A stretch of 64,000 nucleotides of DNA from positions 210,317,848 through 210,381,847 of the forward strand of contig JAKGHH010000001.1 of NCBI GenBank assembly GCA_022828595.1, in the 5' to 3' direction. The translations under genes and the position numbers were made by a program. Source of the DNA: Nelumbo lutea. Taxonomy: Eukaryota > Streptophyta > Magnoliopsida > Proteales > Nelumbonaceae. Positions 54,257 to 64,000 of the stretch are shown piece after piece. The first letter of the stretch is position 1; each line of letters opens with the position of its first letter. The notes under the pieces are model-generated. The model was not told where the DNA came from. It ran no database searches and worked only from the letters and a program-made list of their open reading frames with translations.

Positions 54257-56810
54257 GTACGTCCGGGGATTCCCGTCTCGTTCTCGTTGCATTTCTTTGT
54301 GAATCCTTGCAAGGCTTTGCTTTACGAATTCCGTGATCGAAAGCGGATTTGGGTACAATGTGTTTGATTTTGATTGATAATGCGGTGCTAAAGAATTCAT
54401 TGCCTGTGACTAGAGTCGCTTACAATGCAATCTTTCTGTTGTTTCCTTGGGATTCTGATGTTCTTTTTTTCTAAATAGGTTACTAAGATTTTGCCATTTT
54501 AAAGAAAATTCTGCGCCTTTAGCTGAAGTAGAAACGCCGAAGAGTGGCGACAAAATTGAAGGAAGCGGCTATTAGAAGCATCTTTTATTGTTTAAAATAT
54601 AATATATTTCTGTATTCGGGATTTTATGTTTTCTTTAATGCTTTTTTTAATGTTAAATGGAATTAGTATCAATTGTAGGCGTCTAAGATGCTTCGTTGCA
54701 CGTGGTAGCAGAAGAAAAAGGGAAAAGCAGAGATGTCACTGGCACTGTTGTGGAAAAAGAAATGGAAAAATAGAAAATAAAATCAAGAGCATATATTCTT
54801 TTGTGAACGAAGGAAGGATAAAACAAATGATGGTACTTTTCAATTGTATGGAGTCATGTCTGTTCCTTATAGAATATAGCTTCTTAAGATAATGCAAGTT
54901 ATTAAATGATCAGTCAACATAAGAAGGATTGAGCTATCTAAAGAGAAACTATGGTGTCCTTTTTTAATAGATTGAGAAGGTAGAATAATTAGAACAATAT
55001 TCTGTTCTACTCCTAGGGCTGTCAAACTTGGTAGTCATCAAAAGAGTGAAAGATGAGTCCATATCTTCTCCTTGTATTCTTTTATGGACCTTCCTGTGTT
55101 GGGAATTTGTTGGAATATATATAGCTTCATGAGATATTTATTAACAATCAATGAAGTTGCTATTTGTAAGGTGTTAGTAAGGATTTCATTCACCAAGTAT
55201 GGTCTGTAATGTGCACATAATGTCAAAACCACAATTCCAGCACAACATTATATATCACAGTTCAAAGACTTGTAAGGGCCCATTACTTAACAATTGATAT
55301 GGAACAACAGAGCAGAATGTTAGAACGGGATTCATTTAATCAATCCTATATATTTGGGGCAAGGTTTAGTTGAGTTGACTTGAGAGTTCACAGACTTATA
55401 AGATGTAATCATAGAGTATTACATGTTTGGAAGGAGTCCATCTCTTACACATCATTTACCCTAGAATCAATATTACCATATTAATATATATTAGCTATTA
55501 TTACTGAGCACTTTGGAAAGAAGGTTTCTGAGAGTGATCACTTCATGCTAGAAAATGCTAAAGGTTAGGGCCATCTCTAGTCTACCCCTCCCAATACCCC
55601 AGATAGCCATTAGCCACGAACAACATTGGTTAAAGACCCTCTTTGATTGATTTTCTATCTGAGAAGAAAGGAATGCCAGGTTTCAATGGATCATGCTGGC
55701 TTAGCTTAAGCCATATTTTTTTTGATCAGTAGCTTAGCTTAAGCCATCAATTATGTGATTGTTGCCAGAGTCACACATTAGGCTAAGGTGTTGGAAAGAT
55801 CCAATGGGATCATGTGGATTCATTTGTTTCAGATTGATGTTCTGTATGAAGATGTACTTCCACTGGTTGAACTTGTGTAGATATTCCTTGATGAAGTAGA
55901 CATCATTGAACTGTACTTTGGTTGGTTTTCTATATGAAATTTGGGATCATTAGGCATTGAGGGAATCTTAAGAAGAAGAGCAAATGTGGGATGTATAATG
56001 AACTTATCGGCAGGTCAAACTGTTGCAATGTCCATAGGGAAGACTGAGAAGTGCTGGCAGGGAATAATTAAGGTGGCTGTAAGGCAAGGCTTATGGAGTT
56101 TTAGTGCACCATTTAAGTTTCAGGGGTAAAAGAACAAAAGGGAAATCCTACTGAACCAAGATATATCTATTCATACTTTTATAAATAAGGAGGAAAAATA
56201 CAGGGGAAGAAGAGAAGAAGGGAAGAACAATAACCATCACTGAATCAGCACTAGCAAGGTGTGTTGTTGGCATCACCATTAATAATAGAGTAGTTTCAGT
56301 TTTTCAGGCATCAACATCTTGTCCATTGAAGGATTCCTTCCCCAACTCGGAAAATCTGTGCAACATGATTTGTAAATGGAACTTTATTTTGTTGTCTTAA
56401 TATAACTAGTGAAGGGCATCTTTGGCAAGAGCATGGGAGTGAGCTTTAAATGCAATGCTAATCATCCTACAACTATGAATTATAGTACTCTCATGGATTA
56501 CTATTTTCTATTTTCACTTTCTAATCCCAGGCCCAACTTTTACAAGGACTACACTCAACCTTAAATTGGAAAAAAGGTGGTTTTTGGGATTTATGCATTT
56601 CACAACTTACCTATTTCACCATGTTGCAACATCTATTTGATGCAGAATTGGGAATGTATCATGTTTGGTTAAGTTGATTATTCATGCAGAAATGTTCCTT
56701 TAATGATTTGGGAAGAAATCTGGGAAGATGGATTGTCCTTGAATTTCCATTTTGACATTTCTTGAGTCACCATTCTGATCTGGTCTGGATGACCTTGTGC
56801 TTGGCATCTT

Positions 56811-56879
56811 AGCTCTGATACCAACTTGTTAGGGACTGCCTAACTTAGGGAATCTTTCGAGGGAGCCTACCTCCTGAAT

Positions 56880-56939
<60 letters not shown>

Positions 56940-57149
56940 GAGTTCCCAAATCGATAATCCCCTCCTAACTTCCTTTCCTTATTTATATACTGCTGTTGCA
57001 ATTCTGTTATACCAGCCTCTCCACTTGTCCAGTCCACTTGTCTAGTTTGTTATTTAGTTTGCTCTAGTGGTTGGCTGTTAGTTACATTCTTTAAAGGCTG
57101 GCGTGCCCTTTTCTTGTACACTTGTATTCCCTTTATTTGTGTCTCAACA
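56811..57149 (-). mobile_element. LTR and primer-binding site of a copia-type element, partial
   Basis: On the minus strand an LTR of 323 bp runs TGTTGAGACACAA...CCCTAACA (57149-56827), with a TATA-like box (gtatataaataagg) at 56990-56978, followed after 2 nt by TTGGTATCAGAGCT, the initiator-Met primer-binding site (56824-56811). No internal coding region or second LTR is seen downstream, so this is a remnant. Class copia is a guess from LTR size and style. Confidence 0.7.
56879..56941. repeat. (GA)n/(GATA)n microsatellite
   Basis: A GA run followed by about ten GATA units, inside the LTR remnant. Confidence 0.9.
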
Positions 57150-57259
57150 TTTTCCTAGTATTTGTTCATGTCATGGTTGTTTCCTTCCTATTTTTTGTTC
57201 TTTCCCACCATATCATCATTATTAATCCTCATTTTTTGGGTACCTTAAAGAACTCCTTT

Positions 57260-59810
57260 GTTTTTTGAAAAGTGTCCAACTTGAAGATTAACCTAGGAAA
57301 AAGTTGTGTTGTGGGCTTAAATCTACAAGAGGAGGAAATCTTTAGAATAGTAGGACTCGTGGTATGACATTAGGAGTTGGCCCTTGGATCACTTAGTTCT
57401 CCCCTTGGGAGGAAACTCAAAATCTAAAGGTTTTCGGAATCTGGTTGTGGAGAGATTTGCTCGTAAGCTAGCTTTGTGGAAGAGAAATTATATATCCATG
57501 GGAAGGAGAATGAATTTAATCAAAACTACTTTGGCTAACCTTCCTATTTATTACTTGCCCACTTTTAAAATTCTAATCAAAATAGCAAGAAGTTGGAGAA
57601 GATGATAATGGGTTTACTTTGGGAACTAGGAGATGAAAAGAAAGATCATTTGGTGAAACAGGAGCAGGTGTGTAGACCAAAGGACAGGGGGGCCTTGGGA
57701 TAGGGAACTTAGTCCAGAAAAACATAGCTCTTTTAGGCAAAATGTCTTTGGAGATTCTCCTTAGAACAAGAAAGGCTCTGGCACAGGGTAATTGAAAGTA
57801 TACATGGGTGGTCAAACAATGGCTTGGATGCAAAAATAGCCCCTAAGGCTTCATCAACATTTCCCTAGAAAGCAATTCAAGTGATCTATCCTTCCTTCCT
57901 CAACCATATTGGATATGATGTGGGAAATGGGAACAAGGTCTTGTTTTGGGAAGACCTTTAGCTGTGAGAACAACCTTTGAAAACACGATTCCTCTTACTG
58001 TTTGCTTTGTCAGAAGGGGTCTTAGGGAGATGGAATGTGAGTCTCTAATACATCTATTGGCCGAGCTGGAGTCATTTTTCCTGGACTAAAGGATAGATGA
58101 CACAAAGGTTTGGACGATCCCTACTGATGGCATCTTCACCTGTTCTTTTTTCAATAACCTAATTCAGCCTACAACCTTGGGTTTAAACCTCCTGGTTAAA
58201 GAAATTTGGAGCAAGCTGATTCTACCAAAAATTCAGGCCTTTTGTTGGGAGATTTTTCTTGGGATGATAAATACCTGTGACTTGCAAAACTAGTGGAGAA
58301 AGTTTTTCCCATTTGTTTATTCACTGTGCTTTTGTACTTTCTATTTGGGAGCATTTTTGTTCTCTTTTTGGTTGCTGATGGACACCTCCTTAGGATGTGG
58401 TGGGTCTCTTTGATCCACACTTCTTGAGACAGTCGAAGAAGAGAGGAAGAATTCTGTGGAAAGCAGTGAGAGCAGCTCTGATTTGGATTATTGGGAAGAA
58501 AGGAATTGGAGAATCTTCAATGGAAAGAGTAGGCTTGTGCCGGAGATCATGGAATCCATCAAGATAAAGCTGCACATCGGGTAAAAACCTTGGAAAGCTT
58601 CCATTACATTTCCTTTAATGACGTTGGGATCATGGAAGGAAGTGGCAAATTCAGCTCAAGAGAAAGAAAAGATGGTTATGGAATGGAGACCACCAACACT
58701 CAATGCTGTCAAACTAACAGTGATTTAAAAGGTGCGCATGAGGAGTGCCTAGGCGCATTTTAGGGTAGTCGCCTCGCCTAAGTCCTAGGCGCAACACTTT
58801 CAAAAGGTGCACACCTGATGCACCTTGCGTCTTGGCCCAGACATGCGCCTTTTGAAAATTGTACATTTTTTTTTGTTTTTTTGAGCCGGCTGGGCTGGGG
58901 GCTCCACCGCTGGACCTCAACCATGCCTCCCAGAACCCCCTATTTGCTAATGTTGTTCATTCATCTTAATAAAATATCTTCTTAAAAGGCAATTAAAATT
59001 ATAATATCATTATCTTTTGTGTGAGAATTAAGAATTTAAGACCCGAAACATGGGCTTGTTTGGACTTGCCTCGAGGGGCGTGGCACAAAGGCGACTCATA
59101 GGATCAAGATTGCAATATGTTTATGTATTTTAATTTTAGATAATGGGTTTTTTAAACCATTAATTTTAAAATTTAAGCATATATTTCTTATTAATATTAT
59201 GTTTAATATATATTTTTGAATTTTTTTGTATTTTAATTTGACCGTTGCACCTTTTTTGTGCCTTGCGCTTTTAAAACACTGAACTAAACTTTGATGGAAG
59301 CTTTTTGGGAAATGAAGTAAGGGCTGGTTAGGGGGTGGTTTTCGTGATATAGAAGGTGGGATACTAGCACTTTACTCAGGTCCTGTAGAGTAAGGAGATC
59401 TACTAACAGCAGAATTATTGTCTCTGTTTCAAGGGCTGAAATTTGCAAGGCAGTTTGATTTTCAGTTGCTAGTAGTGGAAGGGGATTTTCAGGTGGTAAT
59501 TTCCTGGACACAATTTCACAGCCAAACTCCTTGGGTCTATAGGCACAGGATCAGGGAAATTGAAAGCTTAATAAGGGAATTGAATGTTACGTTTAAATGG
59601 GTGAGAAAAACTGCAAATGGCATGGCAGATGCTTTAGCTAAACATGGGGCAAATAGGCAGCAGTTATTTTGGGCTAAATTGTATGGCTGGGTATGGGGAC
59701 TGCAGTTTCTAGTTGTATTTGATTATCTCTATGGGTGTGGGTAACTTACCCACAGATTTGTAACCTCAAATTTGATATATTGTTTAATAATACTTACCTT
59801 TTTTGATAAA
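57260..59810 (+). pseudogene. 5'-truncated LINE (L1-type) with RT end and RNase H
   Basis: It starts inside the RT domain (KINLGKSCVVG), goes on with a thumb-region block at 57384-57605 (VERFARKLALWKRNYISMG, NLIKTTLANLP), then a zinc-finger RT-associated region around 58200-58270 (SKLILPKIQAFCWEIF) and an RNase H domain at 59290-59690 (NFDGSF, then LLTAELLSLFQGLKFA, LLVVEGDFQVVISW, NGMADALAKHGA). Several stops and frame changes break it. A MITE (58718-59281) splits it just before RNase H. RNase H at the end of ORF2 is a known trait of a group of plant L1 elements. It has the same direction as the DCP5 gene. Confidence 0.85.
58718..59281. mobile_element. MITE inserted in the LINE
   Basis: Ends CAGTGATTTAAAAGG and GCGCTTTTAAAACACTG are inverted partners. 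It is flanked by aactaa on both sides (58712-58717, 59282-59287), and taking it out restores the LINE reading frame across the junction. Ends of the type CAGTGTTTTAAAAGGCG are usual for plant hAT MITEs, which make 8-bp duplications; only six bases are still equal. A related sequence starts at 61443. Confidence 0.8.
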
Positions 59811-59819
59811 AAATCCTCA

Positions 59820-60330
59820 AATTTTTTGGGTGAACTGTTAGCCAATTCTGTTTTATGAGTGGGCAATCCCTAAAGATGTGTATTTTTTCTTTAACTTCTT
59901 CTGTACAAATGCTGCATTCTGGTTTATTTTCAACCTCCTATTAACAAGCATTTTCTTTGTCAGAAATTTTCCATTTAGAATTATCCCGAGGAAAATCTTC
60001 AATATGGGATAACATTTGATTTTCCATATGTTAATTACTTTTATAGATTGCTCTTGTGGGGCTTCCATTGGATTTGGTCACTAAGCTTTTTTAACTGAGA
60101 AATTTCCTTTTGTATCTAGTTCTAGGCTCCACTACATTTTGTCTTCACCCTCTACCATTGGGATTGATGCATCTTGGATTTCTTTTTTGATGGAATCTGG
60201 CACTATATGCCCCATGGAGTTGAATTTCCATGTTCTGTCAGAAGCATTGTTTAAGTCCTTGACTTTGATATCTTGCCTATCTTTCATGTATTCTGGTTAT
60301 AATTGGGCTATTGGGTAACTGGTTGTCTAT
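59820..60330 (-). pseudogene. Antisense LINE fragment (RT zinc-binding region)
   Basis: On the minus strand the frame at 60068-59853 reads IWKIKCYPILKIFLG, LTKKMLVNRRLKIN and goes on with an NAAFVQ stretch that fits the cysteine region of the RT-associated zinc finger of plant LINEs (zf-RVT). Upstream, to about 60330, broken frames fit the preceding part. It abuts the 3' end of the plus-strand LINE. Confidence 0.65.
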
Positions 60331-60410
60331 CCAGAAGGATCACAAGGAAAAAGAGAATATCTTGGCTGATAGCTTGGCAACAATGGAGAGGCTCAATATT
60401 ATTGTGTACT

Positions 60411-60437
60411 TGTGTGTGTGTGTGTGTGTGTGTGTGT
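60411..60437. repeat. (TG)n microsatellite
   Basis: About 13 TG units followed by a G-rich stretch. Confidence 0.9.
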
Positions 60438-61069
60438 TTGGGTGTGGGGGGGTGTTTAATCCGGGATGTCATTGTGTTATGTGCTATTTCATACTATTAT
60501 GGTGCTTGATCTTTAGACTATACATGATTCCCTTTTCTTCAAAGGTTAAGGGGTTGCAGAATTTACTTTTTCATTCTATAGAATATTAATATATTCCCAT
60601 TTCAACTAGAGAATGATGTCTTGCCTTTGCTTTGATGAGAATGGCTTTCATATATGCTTTTCTATTTGTATCTATGTCCATGTTTGTTTGGTACTGTAGA
60701 TTACAGATAATTTATGATTATGCAGGTTCGAGATGCCTATCTTTTCCATTTTTTTAAATATCCTGACTACATGGTTAAGACTTTTCCTTTGGGATCTATA
60801 TGTTATAGCAATCCATTTTTATTTGACTTCAATTCTCTTTGTTGGGAGTTGGTGCCTCTTTTTTGTACTGCCTTTACTTGTTATCTAGAAGACTAATCAA
60901 ATTGCCATTTCTTTTTTATACATTTTCCTTGAAGTTATTCATTATCTATAATATTTTTTTATTATGCCTGAAATAGACATTAAACAAACTGCTCTGCAAT
61001 TTTCCATGATGAGTTGTGAATTTTAGTAAGCTACCATGCTGGATAAATTAATGAATTCTTGTAGCCTAA

Positions 61070-61249
<180 letters not shown>

Positions 61250-61442
61250 TGATGCATCAGTTTGAAATGCTGTTAACATGTTGTGGGACCTTCTGTTAAC
61301 TGATTTTCAGTAGCTTAAGTCTACTTGGATATAGCAGTTATTTTTTTCATTATCATCTTACTTTTGCATTCCCACATTTTTCTTTTTTCTGGAACCAAAT
61401 CTGGACTTCTTTGTTTTTGAGGAATTACTAGCTTGAAATCAA

Positions 61443-61860
61443 TGTTTTAAAATGCGGAGGGCTGACGTGAGGCATTTCACTACCTACAGGCATGAGACGT
61501 AGTTCAGAACATAAGAAGTGTAAGCCTCCTGAACACAAGGCGTAAGCCTCCTTAAGAGAATAGGGGGAATGCGGAGGAAGGAGGAGGAGGAAGAAGAATC
61601 TCATTTTTCTTTATTTTTAATAAAAATATTTTATATTAAGAAGAATGAAGATGCATAGCACTAGTTGAACATTTTGAACTAAGCAACGTCGCAACACCAT
61701 CTCCCATTTAGAGACACCTTGCCCATCAACGATGACTGTGATAGAGTCATTTAGAACCCTAACTCTTGTGTCTCTCTCTACAGGGATGCCTAGCTGCATT
61801 GCATACATCTCCTACCCCTCATTAGTTTCTCAAATTTCCTATCTATCCTTTGGATTTTAA
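61443..61860. other. Repeat-like stretch in DCP5 intron 2
   Basis: It opens 'aatgttttaaaatgcgga', like the MITE at 58718, and holds 'gtaagcctcct' twice (61519 and 61544). A 63-codon minus-strand frame at 61617-61808 has no motif I know. No right end of a MITE is clear. Confidence 0.4.
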
Positions 61861-64000
61861 TCACCAACAAGAGGTAGACAGGCAAATTGGCTAAGCTGGA
61901 TCTAATTAGTGCGATTCTCCCTCCAAAAGGCAATTAAATTTCTTTCAAGAAGTAAGTCTCTTTTCAAATCTTTCTACAATTGGGTTCCAAAAATTTCCTT
62001 TATTAGGGTTATCTCCTAGAGGCAGTCCTAAGTAATTCAAAGGCCAATTGGACACCGCACACCAAAATATTTGCATACTCTACTACCTCACCCTCCCCCA
62101 TGTTGATTCCCACTATACAACTTTTCTCAAAATTCATCTTTATATTTGATATTTGCTAAAAAAGTTGTACACCAAGTTTCAACTTCCTAATCCATCTCAA
62201 ATCACCTCCTTCACAAAAAAGTACCATGTCATCTACGAATTGTAAGTGGGTAATTGGTACCCCATCCCTACCAATTACTAAGTTCACTGAATTTGCTCTA
62301 GAAATTAGTCTCTCAAGGACATCTGCTACCAAGGTAAACAAGAAGGGAGGAAAAGGGTCTCCTTGTCTTGTACTCCTCAAGGCTAGGAAAAAAAAAATCC
62401 ACCATTGTCCCATTTACCAAGATAGAATAATGGCATGTCCTAACACAACCCATCGCCCATTTGTGCACCACCTGTCTCCAAAACCAAAGCTTGCCATCAT
62501 CTCCAACAGAAACGACCAATCCACCATATCATATGCTTTTTCTAAATCAAGCTTGCAAACCACTCCTTTCTTTCTTGACTTCTTGAAGCTTTACACTTTT
62601 ATTTGCTATTGAAATTTGATCAACTACCTAACTCCCTTTGACAAAAGCTCATTGATTAGGTGCAATGATGAGAGGGAGGACTTTCCTAATCCTAAGAGAC
62701 AACATCTTAGCTATAAATTTGCAATTCGTCAAGATTATTGGTCTAAAGTCTCTTGGCTTGGATAATATCTCTCTTTTTAGGGATCAAAGCAATAAAACTA
62801 GAGTTCAGCTATGCATTAATTACTCCTATCTTGTAAAACTCACCAAAAGCTAACAGTATGCCATCTTCTAGTTCTAGTATGTCCCAACGATTTTGATAAA
62901 ATGCCATTGTAAAACCATCTGGCCCCAGTGCTTTTGATCTATCCATAGAAAACACTGCTTCTTTTGTTTCCTCGAACTTAAACTTTCTTTCTAACCATTC
63001 CCTAGCCTAGGCTGCTTCTTATGATTCAGTCCTTGGGGGAGGTAACATCTCATGCCTCATCCTAGGCTGCTTGTATTTCTGATATTTATTTCAATAAAAT
63101 TACTCTCATTTATCAAAAAAAAAAAACTTTCTTTCTAACCATTCCCTAGCCTCAGTTTCTAGTCTTGGCCACTTGGCCCACTCCATTCCTTCTACCCACA
63201 CTTTGCCATTTAATGGTCTTCTAAAAGTAGACTTAAAGTGATCCACCAAAGCCCCAACAATCTCATTCTATTAGGTTATATTTGAGCCCTTCTAGCTTTG
63301 AGATAAAACTTTTCCTCCTACCATTTTCCACAATACGAAAAAAAAATTTGTATTCCTATCTCCATTTATCCATTTGTACCTTGAGTTTTGCCTCCAACTT
63401 ATTTCCTCCTTGTACATGATATCCTCCAATTGCTTTCTCAAAGTCCATCTTTATTCCTTGTCTCCTTCCTCAAGAGATCCCCTACCTTTCTTCAAGTCTA
63501 GCTCCGTGATTTGGTCAACCACAACTTGCTTCCTCTCTTCTAGCCTCCTAAAATCCAATAGATTCCACTCCTTAATTTTGTCTTTCAGATATGAAGTTTC
63601 TTATTCAACCTCATTCCTTTCCATTTCACTCTAGGGTTACTTTCCACCAACAAATCCTTAACTTTTTTAATAAATCCCATTTGACAGCCACATGTTTTCA
63701 AACCAAAAAGGAGATAACCCAATATTTCTCAATTCTCCCTTATAGATCACTATTGGCCAATGGTCTAATGTTACCCTTGGAAGTGCTCTAAAAATCAATC
63801 CTCCCCAATGTTCTTCCCAATCTAATGAAAATAGAAATCCATCCAACTTAGAGCAAATCGGATTCATTTGGAGATTGGACCAAGTAAATTTGCTGTGAAA
63901 AGGTAGGAGTTCCTTAATCTCAAAGGTGTCCACAAACTGATTAAATTTCCTCATACTTGTTGTCATCCGTTGTCTGGAGTTATTGGTTTCTTCTGTGAAC
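61860..64000 (-). pseudogene. Antisense LINE (endonuclease and RT), cut by the window edge
   Basis: On the minus strand the end of an apurinic endonuclease domain lies at 63966-63680 (FTWSNLQMNPICSKLDGFLFS, then LPRVTLDHWPI). RT follows: KALGPDGF near 62940-62915, RQGDPFPPFLFTLVADVLERLIS at about 62370-62300 and the catalytic box FVDDMVLFCE at about 62237-62210, then the thumb region with LGLPLGDN near 62030. Stops and frame changes are frequent. It lies opposite to DCP5. A short retroposon (63009-63124) has inserted. Confidence 0.85.
63009..63124 (+). mobile_element. Short poly(A) retroposon with 28-bp target duplication
   Basis: About 116 bp ending in 'ttcaataaaattactctc' and a run of 12-14 A. 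It is flanked by a 28-bp exact direct repeat starting 'aactttctttctaaccattc' at 62981-63008 and 63125-63152. A poly(A) tail, a long target duplication and AATAAA-like text show L1-type target-primed insertion; the body looks like the 3' end of a plant LINE (5'-truncated), though a SINE cannot be excluded. Confidence 0.88.

Noticed and set aside
62226..62612. 128-codon plus-strand frame
   Set aside because: It is the reverse of the antisense LINE RT region, where the FVDD box lies on the minus strand.

Overview
This is nuclear DNA of a flowering plant. The evidence is a split protein-coding gene with plant-type spliced exons, an IDA-type peptide hormone gene found only in plants, a captured starch synthase fragment, and a dense load of plant transposons (Ty3-gypsy of the Tat type with an antisense ORF, Helitrons, LINEs, Mutator-, hAT- and PIF-like MITEs). 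Nothing in the sequence fixes the species. Most of the window is repeat-derived or anonymous AT-rich DNA; I can support only two host genes.

Layout: 1-2.8 kb holds AT-rich DNA, a hAT-like non-autonomous element and a tandem duplication that cuts through it. 2.88-12.84 kb is one decayed but nearly full-length Tat-type Ty3-gypsy element with both LTRs, gag, protease, RT, RNase H and integrase remnants, and a long antisense ORF. 12.85-26.1 kb is gene-poor, with microsatellites, two diverged tandem arrays and a second hAT-like element. 26.45-26.75 kb is an intact single-exon IDA-LIKE peptide precursor gene. 28.7-37.7 kb holds two related Helitron-like elements in minus orientation, foldback MITEs and a large inverted repeat. 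39.60-48.00 kb is a second Tat-type element with a perfect 5-bp target duplication but strongly dissimilar LTRs; a small LTR retrotransposon (41.28-43.63 kb) is nested in it and carries a spliced, internally deleted copy of a plant starch synthase II gene. 48.0-53.3 kb is a cluster of MITEs and a diverged array built of GGGCC hairpin units.

54.12-61.23 kb is the 5' part of a DCP5 (LSM14/RAP55-family mRNA decapping factor) gene: exon 1, a 6.9-kb first intron filled with LINE, LTR and MITE debris, and exon 2, which ends at an apparent GC splice donor. The rest of the gene lies beyond the window. 61.9-64.0 kb, inside or after that second intron, is an antisense LINE with a short retroposon in it flanked by a 28-bp target duplication.

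The most notable items are the starch-synthase-carrying retrotransposon, the Tat antisense ORF whose short intron is conserved between two diverged copies, the second Tat element with mismatched LTRs, and a family of near-perfect foldback MITEs with 9-bp target duplications, one of which has a matching empty site in the neighbouring Helitron copy.
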